The notes under the pieces: model-generated
The model's database searches: none
The model's input: the letters and a program-made list of their open reading frames with translations, nothing else
Told to the model about the DNA's origin: nothing
From: Metallyticus violacea
Lineage: Eukaryota; Arthropoda; Insecta; Mantodea; Metallyticidae
Direction of reading: 5' to 3'
Length of the DNA: 64,000 bases
Assembly: GCA_030762175.1 (NCBI GenBank)
Contig: CM060842.1
Location: 48,496,001 to 48,560,000 of the forward strand
Position numbers and translations under genes: made by a program
Part shown: positions 53,985 to 64,000 of the stretch, one piece after another
Position numbering within the stretch: position 1 is the first letter of the stretch
Layout of the letters: the number at the start of each line of letters is the position of its first letter

Positions 53985-54245
53985 TGTTTTATTTATTGTC
54001 GCTTTGAGTACATTGTTCTTCTCGCGACGTCTTAGATTGTGAACTGAATACTGTAGGTGTAAGTTTGTAGAGATGAATTAAATGAATTAATGATGGTGCA
54101 TATCAGTTCATAGTCCTTGGCAATAAAGTTATTTGGCATTCACTTTCTCAAGGTAAAGAAATATTAAAAACCTTACCCAGACAGCTTGACCTGACCGAGA
54201 TTCGAGCCCATAATCTCCGGTTTACCACTTGACCATGGAAGCGAA
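53985..54245 (-). repeat. SINE family C, reversed copy
   Basis: A reverse-complement match to 54821-55100. Its B-box reads cgagattcgagcccata on the plus strand, and its 3' end is tatttattgtcgctttgagt. It contains ccagacagcttgacctgacc. Confidence 0.7.
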
Positions 54246-54820
54246 ATTACTTTGCATTTTCAGAAATATAAACGTGTTCTGAAAAAGCAGCATATAAGAC
54301 AATTTTTATGTATCTGATCAGATGTTAAATTTTTGGGGAAAAAAAATGGATTAAAACTGCATTGCGTAGAACATTTTGAATGGAAAATAAGTTGCAAGAC
54401 AAATAAAACGAAAAAAGGTATTTTAAAATATAACCAGATTTTTTAAGGAGCATACTAAAAGCAAATTGTTTTAACGCAAGACAAACTAGAAACTGCATTT
54501 TGTAACTCCCAGTGCTATAAAATGCTTGTAATACTCTGTTACCATTGGTTTGATGATTATTAACTATTCAAACGATTACAAATTACATATTTTATAATGA
54601 ATTACACATTTTTTGTACATTCCTCATGGCAGTTTTGAAATAGAGCCATGTGCAATTAGTGATATTACATAAATTTGTTTCTAAAGATTTATTTGCATAA
54701 GCAATCATGTGGCAACTTTGGAACTGTCAGGCTAGAAGAAAAGCATTTAAGAATTTATTCATCATTATGCATGCCCAAGTGCACACAATATATTTTTACA
54801 GCGCGAGAAAACTTCATTTT
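54246..54820. other. noncoding spacer between inverted SINE C copies
   Basis: AT-rich. Nothing recognised. Confidence 0.5.
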
Positions 54821-55100
54821 GACTACCTCCATGGCCTATTTGAGACTACTAATTCAGAGATCCACGGTTCGAATCCCGGTCAGGTCAAGCTGTCTAGGTA
54901 AGGTTTTTTCAGAGTTTTTTCTAACCCTGAGAAGGTGAATGCCAAATAGATTTAAGGCGCCAAAGACTCTGAGGTCATTCGCGCCATCATCAATTCCTTT
55001 TATTTCAATCATGACTACACACACCTACAGTATTCACGTCCAACCTACAAATGTCGCGAGAAGACAATGCAGTCAAAGCGACAATAAATAAAACTGTATT
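54821..55100 (+). repeat. SINE family C, forward copy
   Basis: The tRNA-like head (B-box acggttcgaatcccggt) is followed by caggtcaagctgtctaggta, gaaggtgaatgccaaataga and gcgagaagacaatgcagtca, ending aataaataaaac. It faces the copy at 53985-54245 about 575 bases away, so the two form an inverted pair. Confidence 0.7.
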
Positions 55101-56461
55101 TAACAGCATCTTGCCATACAATGCAATAATAATAAACCGATATTTAATTTGTAATTTTTTCTCTCCAATTACATTTAAATCCACAAATTATCATTGCATT
55201 TTGAAGATATTTTGGTAAAGTTAATGAGAAATACGTAAACTATTTCTTTGAAACTAGGAACATTTCGGAAAGAATGGAATAATTTTATAGTTAATAAAAC
55301 ACTTGAACACTTGATATACAATGTAAAACTTTGCATAATTATTCATCTTCCTTGGCGATTAAAGGGAATTAAAATAAATACAAAATTATTAATACTTTCT
55401 ATATTTCTTAGGGAATGACCATTTTGCTACCAGCTTACAGATAGATTCAAATATTTCCCCAAATGAATTTTGTGCTCCATTTTGTTCGAATAATACACGT
55501 CACTTTCAAGAACAAATATGTCAACCAAAATTCTTGCCGTTTACCTTTCTTACCATGCTTTTGTTAGAAGTTTTTTGTTTCTTTAAATGAAATATTTATC
55601 TTCCCTCAGAATATTTACAACCACTTTAAATCATCAAATAACGGAAATAAGCCGAAAGATAACGCTGGATCGAATAATATTATTTATTCCGTCATACAAT
55701 ACTTTAAACACAATTACGGTAGTGTATTAATGTACCAGAACAGAATATAACAGTAAAATTGCAGAACATTAAAAGTTTTTGCTTTCTTACTTACCCCTTG
55801 GTACCAAGGAGGAGCATAGATGCGCACAGGGAGAAAACAAGAGTGCGAAGTGTGTTTAACAAAAGGAGATTCCATATTAGGATGACAAGTCAGTTTCACA
55901 AGAGAATAGCTTGGAACGATCAACATAGCGATTGAGTTTTACATATTCAACTTTCTGAGATGCTAAATTTAAGAACTACAGCTGGTTTCACTTGTTTGTT
56001 GGTAGATTGTTTATTTATTCATCTGAAATATTGCCCAGGGCAATTTTTTCTGCTCAAATTGAACATGCTTTAATTTGTTTCCTCATTCTTGTTTTATATG
56101 CAAGCGACAACAATGTGATTCGTGTGTTTTTATTTTTTTTTTTCATGAAAGCACATAATTTAGAAATTATGTTTAACTACGGCATTTACATTATAAATTA
56201 CTTTAATAATATTCTGAAATATTTTAAATTTCATTCCGAAAGCTGTGAGATGGCACTGGATTGCAGTAAATTTTTCATGCAATAACATTTTGGATTGTAT
56301 TAGCAGTAATTCGCTAACTTCATTACATTTTGGAATTCCGTGTTTCTTACCCGAAAAACATACAACGCGATTCGTTTTGCCTGGAGCCCTTCCGATCATC
56401 GACAGCAAATGCAATAAATACACAAAGTAGAACTAATCAGTTACATGATTCGTAGAATGTG
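55101..56461. other. noncoding stretch
   Basis: AT-rich. Nothing recognised. Confidence 0.5.
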
Positions 56462-56680
56462 AGAAAGCAGAATGGCTCAGGTGGCAACTCTCAGGACTCG
56501 CATTCGTGAAGTTCCGGATCCAAACCCCTGGTCGGCATCCTTGAGAATTCTTTTCATGATTTCCCCTCGTCGCTTAGGACATTTCATTCTAGGATTGAAA
56601 GTGTCAGACGAGGTTGGACTGGTGCAATGTGCAGTGTGACAATGACTTTTGCTTTGGAAATGTTTCTACCCCGGTGACTA
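56462..56680 (+). repeat. SINE family D
   Basis: A-box-like aatggctcaggtggcaactc, B-box gttccggatccaaac, then a body with gtgtcagacgaggttggact that is shared with 51.93 kb. It is tRNA-derived by layout. Confidence 0.5.
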
Positions 56681-57821
56681 TGTACGAGCGTGGTTATAAA
56701 GTTCAAAATAATTCCAAACTAAAACATTATATAGTAATATACAATCAAAATTATAACATAAGCTTCTGCCGTGGTGTAAGCATCAACGCAACTCCTGGTC
56801 TCCCAGGAAACTTTTTCTGAATGGGGTAGATGTGAAAGGAGTTCATTTAGCCTCCTGAGGACTGGGGAATTTTGATTAGAAAAATAACAGACATCTAGCC
56901 CAGAGAACTGAGATTAGAGTTGGAGGTAACAATGTTTGTACTGCCCACAGAGCACTTAATGATGCATTTGTAGAGAGATAACTAACTGGGCTGGACAGGT
57001 CTCTATACTACTTATATAGGGACAGAAATGGTCTTACATTTCCGTAAAATAAAGATGATGATAATTATTTGATGATGATGATGATGATGATGATAATAAT
57101 AATAATAATAACAATAATAATAATAATATGTGTGGAGCTATTGGTCCCCTTTGGAAGCCTTCCTACGTGGTGGATACGGGAATGTCTCCTAGATGTGGGA
57201 CTACTTGGGAAATGCAATACCCAGGGCGAACCAAAACTAACAAGAGTATGCTATCCCTAGTGGAGCGGTTATAAAGAAACAGGGAGGGCTCTAAGCGGTA
57301 GAGAAGCCAGCCTTCTTAAAGGAGAAAACCTCGAAGAAAAATTCTGCAGATGCAGTGAAGTGACAGCCCCAACTGGATAGTGTTCTTTTCTCGAAAATAT
57401 TCAAGGAGAAAAAATCCCCGGACGGATGAATTAAGACCAACGCAAAGGTAAAACCACATTATTTGGGATTCAAAATATCAGAACCGTAGCTACTTGGGAT
57501 TAAGAGGATTCTGTCATAACGAAATATATAGAACTAGAGAACAGAATACTAAAAAGCAACTTGGAGAAACAATTATTCAGAGTTTTCATTCCAAAACATA
57601 GAAATTTTGAATAACTATATTTTTAAAACAAATTTAATTAAAAAGTAATTTGGGGTATTGAGGACGTTTAAAAGGAAGCTGATTACGTATTAGGTTTCAA
57701 TTCCTCGCTTCCACCACTCCATTTTGAAATTTCAAATTGCATCCCTACCTTACAGCACTTTTAAAGAGGGTTCAACTGTTATCACATTTTTGTTTTTTTT
57801 TACCCTGACCTGGCAACCTAG

Positions 57822-57857
<36 letters not shown>

Positions 57858-58550
57858 TGATGTAATATTATATTTTACTAAATTAACTGCTCATAATGTG
57901 CCTCATTGTTGAGCTGATGACGCCATAGCCTTATTTTGGGCTTACTAAGAGAGTGCCTTGGACTTCAAAGAGAGGAGTAGCGATGCTTTGGGGTAAAGAC
58001 ATCTTTCGGCCAGCTTTTGGAAATTATAGGCTCGTTTTCCACGACTCGTCCACTGACCAAGGCATTATGTAAAGTTATGTTTTATTTATTGTACTTCTCT
58101 TTAATTCGAGGGGTTTTCCGTATTATTTTCTGTAGAATTTTTAGTTTTTAGTATGTGTAAACACAAGGCAAGCCTGCTTAATATTAATATTTTATACTCT
58201 TTGCGTATTGTGCTTTCCTTTAAATTTATTCATTGTAAATGTTAAAGTGATTATTAAACGCACCTTTGGTGAGCTTGTTTCTTTGGTTACTATAAATGAA
58301 TATTTTATACAATTATTCTTTTCCCGTAAATGAGGCTACCTTTCCGGGCCACAATAAGGGTACCTTCCTTAGTTCGCTTCCGAAATTAAAAGTATGAGCT
58401 GGCTTTAACCGAGAATGCCGCATACGATTTTATATTTATATTACGGAAAGCGAGACCTATAAAGCATTGCAAAACACAAGTTTTTCTGGAGTAAGGGAGT
58501 CATACGATCTATTATAGATTAAATATTCACCAACTAGAAGATAGTCCTAA
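56681..58550. other. noncoding stretch with microsatellites
   Basis: Includes (ATG)n/(ATA)n at 57069-57128 and (ATT)n at 57821-57857. 57130-57440 is GC-richer and may be an old element, but I could not place it. Confidence 0.5.
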
Positions 58551-60854
58551 TTTATTATAGTATAATAATAAAAATAATCGTTATAAAAACAACCTTATGA
58601 GTTTCCAGAACAAAAAACTTATAAACAAAGAAGAGTAAGGCTATGGAATGACACTCTCAAAGAAATATAAAAGACCGAACGTAAAGAAAAGTATAAATGA
58701 TAAAGCGCCGTAATCCAACGAGAAGTTAAACCCTGAATCGATATAATTGAGGCAAATACATTACCGAAATAGAAAAAGACGTACACGGAAGAAAATAAAA
58801 CAATGAAGATAGGGTAGATATAATTTCACTTACTTTAAAAAAAAATGGGAATATTATACAAATTTGTGGACAGAAAAAGTAGAAATTACCATTATTCTGG
58901 AGCATAAGAGAAAATTGTCAGTGAATTACACTGAATGATCTTTTGATAAACCTTCATTAATTTAAAATAAGACGCCCCTGGCACGGATAAGATGAACATA
59001 TGATTATAAAATATGCGCCTCTTTTCTTAATTATAAAGTTTTTGAACTTTATTAACCTCTGCTGGAAAAGTAAGTATATAACAGAAGAATGAATGAATGC
59101 CAACATAATTTATATTTTTAAAAAATTAAAAAGAGTCACCTAACTGTGAAGTGCAAACCTGTCCAGCGTAACATACCAATTATACATTTTTAAGCAATAA
59201 AATGTATAAACTTTCAATTCTCTCAGTAGAGGCACACGGGTTCAGTAAAAAAATCATGCATATATTGCACATTTTAAATTATGCAGCTATTAGAGAAATA
59301 CTAAGAACATAATAAACAACTTTCGTTGCTTTATAAACAATAAAACAATTTTTGATGAGATCACTAGAAATAAAATTTGGAATAAAATGGAAACACCAGA
59401 ATTTTCTCGTCGCCTCATAACTCAAAAGAGCTTTGCATATAAACATCATAATCCAAATAACATTTAAAACAAACAAAATCTTTGAACAAATCTTAGATAA
59501 ATAAGCCAATCTCATTTAAGGGGACAAAATAAGTAAAATTCCGAAAAAAAAAACGCTCAAATTTTGCGAAACTTCAGGTATTAATCAAAGTGGTAACTGA
59601 ACATAATAGCAAAAAGATCAATTTATTTGCAGATTATCAGGCAAACATTACAAATTGAGAAGAAAATCTATAATGGCATTCAATGAATTAAATACATCAT
59701 GAAAAACTATAATATAAAAATACACAAAAAAAGTTTTTCCAAAGTAAAACCTTTATAAAATGCAAATATTGAGAAAATGAAACCCTCATAGATAAAAATA
59801 ATCATTTAGGATAAGATATACGGTTAAACAAATCTAGTGATATCAATTAAAAATAAATAGATTATAAACAATGTGATATAATAAAAATAATATTATACAG
59901 CAAGCTTCCAGTGAAACAATTCTAAAATTATATAAAATTATACCCATGCCTTCGTGATATATGGGGAATATTGGATAAAAAGAAAAAAAAAATCGAAATC
60001 ACTAGTTACAAGATAGAAGGTGCCTCTTGAGTGGTGAAAGAAACACACATGTCTAATTCTAGAACAGAGTCCGTAATGAATATACTTGTGTTGCTAGGAG
60101 ATTGTTTGAAGAGAAATTCCCAGATGACGCATGCAATTCATAAACAATATCCACACATCCGTCAAGGGATCAGTTTAATTTATCAAAGATAATTATATAG
60201 GGTAATTTCATAGCCAATGCCATAAATGTGTAAAAAAAATGAAAGTGGACAGTTACGCATTTCCTTATGTAACATGGGTGAATACATAACAGACATGTGA
60301 ACAAACTCTTTCCACGTTAACATTCTAGATTTAAACTTACAGGAAGATCTACCACACATTGGAATGATCAGTTTTAAGCAATATATTTACTTGAAGACAG
60401 ATATATCTTATAAGAACAATCTCTGACATTGATGAATTATGCATAGAGAGAAAAAGATATAAAGATAAACGGAATGGGGTGATTTTCTTTTCGTTTAAGC
60501 TAAATTCGTCAAATTATATTCGTGATAAGAAAAATGATTAAAAAACAAAAATTAAACTTGTAAACTATCCATAACATACAGAAACACTGCAATATTATTT
60601 TCCTCGTGCTTTCTTTTCTTGACCAATAAGTAATGATAATTGCATAAGAAACTCTCAGCAACATATGCAACAACATTCTTCAGAAATAAACAACACTTAT
60701 TGTCATAAAAGTTCGGTGAACTGTATTTTAGTTATTGAAGAGTATATATCAGAACATAAGATAATTTGTGAGTATATCACATAACTTTTATTTCCAAGTT
60801 ATGTAAAAAATAGCGCTGTCAGTGAGCTCAATAATATTCTTTTTAATTTTTCAG
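58551..60854. other. long AT-rich stretch
   Basis: Strongly AT-rich for over 2 kb, with no coding or repeat signal that I can support. Confidence 0.6.
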
Positions 60855-61065
60855 GCTTCAGATATCCGCCTTCTGAATCCGATGTAGCTCAAGCAGATTA
60901 TTTCTTAAGCTCAAAGCACAAGTTATTGCTGAAGTATGCAACACTTTTCAGCATTCCAGACCTACAAAAAGATGAGATGTTTCAGCAGGAGAGTCTTTAA
61001 AGGAAGTTTCCCAAAGCTTTCAGCAACTGCATGAACGATGCCAAAAGGACATTGCGTCCATATAG
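60855..61065 (+). pseudogene. coding-like segment with acceptor and frameshift, unrecognised
   Basis: A strong acceptor (tctttttaatttttcag) is followed by an open frame reading FRYPPSESDVAQADYFLSSK, then HKLLLKYATLFSIPDLQKDE and ending at a TAA (60998-61000). A different frame then reads SLKEVSQSFQQLHERCQKDI up to a TAG at 61063-61065, which looks like a helical continuation after a frameshift. I do not recognise the protein. It may be a lone exon of a plus-strand gene, or a pseudogene. Confidence 0.3.
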
Positions 61066-61259
61066 CGATGAGCGGTTTACAAGGATTGTTGCTCTGCTTT
61101 ACATTTTTGTACCATTCACAGATCGAAAATTAATATGAGTTAAGGCTCGTGAATTGAACAGTCATAACAACTTATAAAATAGATTCATGATTATGAACAA
61201 AATAAGAGAATACAGATACGTGAAGGAAGTTTGAAGCAAGTATAGTGCCGTGCCAAATA

Positions 61260-62110
61260 AACATTTAAACTCCCCTGGATGCCACTGCTTTGAAAAACTG
61301 TGCAGTGCTGGACATGTTTGAAGGCGCTGAAACAAAGTACCTATTATTGTCCCAAGAAAGATTTTCTATAGGTTCAATGATGTCTGTATGTAGAATTTGA
61401 AGCGGTTCTGTAGCACGGGTACGATTGAGTCCAAATGGTTTGCGACATGCCTTGGACTTTAGACAAACTTCGCAGGTTTCAAGATTTTCCATGTCGGATA
61501 TTTTAAGTTTCATTCCCTTTGACATGTTTTCAAGTTTTTTCAAGTATTTAACTCCAAGATGTACAAGTTTCCTATGCTAATTGATATTCTCAGTTGTTGT
61601 AATAAGGGATTCCACATCATTTTCTTTACTAAGTTTTATTTCAAATAATCCACTTGAGTTTTTCTTACCGCTTAGAACAAGTTCATTTTTTTGATAAATT
61701 TCGACTTTTTCGTTCTCAAAGACTACCTTAACATCCTTTTGAGTGATGGCATTAACAGAACGCAGGTTTTTAGAAAGGTCGGGCACAATAAAACGTTCGA
61801 CAATTTGCATTCGGGCGTTTCAATCATTCCGGAGCTTTTAACCTTTATGGAGTCACTTTTTTTTGGTGATCATAATGGTGGCATTAGACGAACTTGTTCC
61901 TTTCAGATATTTGTCAATGTTAGTCATGTGAGAGCTAGCAGTCGATTCAACTATCAACTAAAGGAACATTTTCCTTTGAACTCTTATTATTTCCATTTGC
62001 TAGTAAAGCAGGTTGAGTACTCGTGGTTTGTTTTTTATTTCTGTTTTTGCGATAAAACAGTTTTCAGGATAGTGGTTATTTCTCTTGTTTTTACATATAT
62101 GACATCGACA
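61260..62110 (-). mobile_element. copia-type retrotransposon relic: zinc knuckle, protease, pre-integrase, integrase start
   Basis: On the minus strand it reads a CCHC-type gag zinc knuckle (CRCHICKNK near 62100), a protease-like segment with SSHMTNIDKYLKGTSS, then RFIVPDLSKNLRSVNAITQK and KNSSGLFEIKL. Next comes the GAG-pre-integrase and integrase start (CEVCLKSKACRKPFGLNRTR, LQILHTDI). The protease active-site region is altered, and stops and frameshifts are present. RT and RNase H are missing. The order identifies Ty1/copia. Confidence 0.75.
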
Positions 62111-62378
62111 ATACTTGTCTTCTAAACCCAAGATCGCGGGTTCAAACCCGGCCAGGATCGATGGATTTTTTCGGGTCTAAAAATCGTAAATATGGCTTCC
62201 TTCGGAAGAGAAGTACAGCCGTGGGTCCCGTGTCGCACATTTACGGCACGAAAAAGAACCTCAAGCCTGAAAGAAGAGGCCTCGGAGCAAAATTTATCGG
62301 CCGTTTCACGCCCTGAATTGAATGGGACGCTGATGACCTGAGATGTTAAAGAGCTTCCGTAGAAAAACAAATAAAATC
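62111..62378 (+). mobile_element. SINE family A, 5'-truncated, inside the copia relic
   Basis: Begins inside the head (atacttgtcttctaaaccca) and keeps the B-box cgggttcaaacccgg and the full body to gttaaagagcttccgtag. The A-box is lost. Copia gag sequence continues on both sides, so the SINE arrived second. I found no clear target duplication. Confidence 0.8.
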
Positions 62379-63070
62379 ACAAATTTTACGTTGACTCTTA
62401 TATGTTGTGAGACGCGACGAATTCCGTTGTTCTCTGGAATAAAATGTGACAGGTACGTAATCGTTGTTTGATTTCCGCATTTCCTCGCTCAAAAGACGGG
62501 ATGTAGATTTATTAATGTTATATCGTCTTTCGGAGCTCAGTTCCTTGATGTGATGAATTTATCATAATTTCCCGGCAGACAAGATATTGTTTTTGCCATT
62601 TACATTTCGTCATCAATTTTATTATGATTTTCTTCAGTTTTAGAGAGGGCGTTAGACGGTAACTGAGATTTTCTTAAGTGCTTAAGTTTGACGCCATGGT
62701 CTTTGATTGGTCGAATTTATAAGCAAAAAATGTTCATAAGTCGATCTTTAGTGCTCCTCGTTCGAAAATACCGCAGAATTTATTGTGCATTTCATTAGGT
62801 GCATGAAAGAATGTGGGCGCGATGCTTTTTTTTTTTTTTTGTTTTGTTTTGTTTTAAGAGAACCAACAATCGCTTGTCGGGCACTGCGTCTTTCCTTTTC
62901 CATTCATTCTTTTCTTTGAAGTTAATTATATCAGATAGTTTGGATTTTCCATTCACGAGGTCTATTAACGCTCTAGGTTCGAAGAAAATCTCAATTTCAA
63001 ATTTCCAGAGTGGAAAAGATGCGATATCAGTGAGGTTTTCAATGCTGTTTATCAGTCCTTAAATTGAGCA
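62379..63070 (-). mobile_element. copia-type retrotransposon relic, gag part
   Basis: The minus strand encodes FPLWKFEIEIFFEPRALIDL followed by VNGKSKLSDI and EWKRKDAVPDKRLLV, the start of copia gag. Further on is LPGNYDKFITS, where copia gag has LPxxYDxFVTAW, and APKDDITLINL. Stops break it. It joins the zinc knuckle at about 62110 once the SINE is discounted. No long terminal repeats were found. Confidence 0.65.
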
Positions 63071-64000
63071 TGTATTTCGATGGTTTGGCACTTTTTAAAG
63101 AAATTAATACTCTTTCCTTCAATTTGTGGATTCTATGCACATAACCTAAAGAGGTTTTAGTTTTTAAAGTACACAGAGCTATCCCCTGAAATGCTTTATT
63201 AAAATGATAAACTAAGAACGCTATGATACCACGTCTTCTATTTTGTTTTTAAGTAACAATCAGAGAGACATCAGTGTTATCAACACAAGATCAAATCAAT
63301 TCATACCGATACATAGAATAAACGATTAAAATTACATATTCTTTAGCCAACAGTTATATAATCTTACCTTATAGTGCTGTTCCGCTTTATGTCATATTTT
63401 TCACCGCCAGAGCGAATCTGTGACTCAGCTTACTCAACAGTTGTGCATCTGCTTGAGCGATTCCATTTTTTTTTTCGGAGTTGCCTACCCAAGCATTATA
63501 TAATTTTACATATTCGCATGTATTCCCCCCCCCCATTTTTTTCTCCATCGAGGCAGCTCCATGCACATGACCTTTAGTAGTTCTTTCCTTTACTTTTCTA
63601 TTTTAGCATGTATGCTAAGGCCTAATGTGGCTCAATGTGTGCATTTTAGGAATATGCACAACTGTTAGAAATTAGTGTGTTTGCATGAACTAATATAAAA
63701 ACTGTACAAGTACAGGAAATTAGTATGCATATTTACATGAAGCAGTTGTCAATTTAACAATTTATAGTTATGAAAAGTGCACTTCTGTTTCTATAATTTA
63801 CCCGTGGTTAGGTTTAGGTTAATGTGTGTGTGTGTATATATGAATCGATTACTATTTGCATTTTTCGATTGTGACCCTTATGCTTAAGAATAGGAGGCGA
63901 GCGGAAGTCTTCTGACAGTAGCAAACCTCATTAAATCACTGGGTCCTCCGGTTTCTAGGATTTAAACGAGGTTAGGTTAGGTTACTGTTTGTGTGTATGC
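63071..64000. other. noncoding stretch at window end
   Basis: Contains (GT)n near 63824-63834, a C-run at about 63526-63534 and a short gaggttaggttaggttac at 63970. No gene seen. Confidence 0.5.

Noticed and set aside
57069..57260. Open frame starting with a run of Met and Ile
   Set aside because: It is a translation of the (ATG)n/(ATA)n microsatellite.
63813..63990. Telomere-like ttagg units
   Set aside because: Only two or three imperfect units. No array, so no telomere or interstitial block.

Overview
This window is animal nuclear DNA, most likely from an arthropod and probably an insect. It is AT-rich, has spliced genes with long introns, and is dense with decayed transposons: Penelope-like elements, mariner and IS630-type elements, non-LTR and copia retrotransposons, and several tRNA-headed SINE families. 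The order cannot be fixed by reading alone.

The only gene identified with confidence is a homeodomain-interacting protein kinase (HIPK) on the minus strand. Eight coding exons run from 28315 down to about 1198. They give about 584 residues: an N-terminal region, the whole kinase domain and the start of the C-terminal region. The rest of the gene should lie left of base 1. Its 5' end is uncertain. A chain of two small exons at 37478-37601 and 37648-37735 joins the first recognised HIPK exon in frame, and a second possible leader exon lies at 40432. I see no other gene that I can name.

Region by region: 1-28315 holds HIPK exons and introns. The introns contain two head-to-head Penelope-like composites (3503-5566 and about 7190-9826), a 310 bp inverted-end miniature derivative (10301-10610), solo Penelope ends, two mariner relics, a pogo-like scrap, a non-LTR retrotransposon (20912-24156) split by a SINE, and a fragment of an insect repeat-associated protein (26520-27290). 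A third Penelope-like group (28372-31370) lies just upstream of the first recognised HIPK exon. 31.4-45 kb is mostly noncoding, with SINEs, microsatellites, a non-LTR RT fragment, candidate promoter and leader-exon areas at 37.5-37.8 and 40.4-40.6 kb, a strong 17 bp-arm hairpin at 43.15 kb and a diverged tandem repeat at 43.5-43.8 kb. 46-51.6 kb holds a mariner split by a SINE, an unrecognised broken coding region (47.7-48.65 kb), an IS630-type transposase tail and a non-LTR 3' end. 52-57 kb has more tRNA-headed SINEs, including an inverted pair. 58.5-60.8 kb is AT-rich and empty. 61.2-63.07 kb is a copia gag-pol relic interrupted by a SINE.

The most notable signals are: (1) Penelope-like insertions flanked by exact 12-14 bp target duplications, whose ends carry a hairpin with compensating base changes in a hammerhead-like context; (2) nested insertions with readable target duplications that give relative ages; (3) the unidentified broken coding region at 47.7-48.65 kb.
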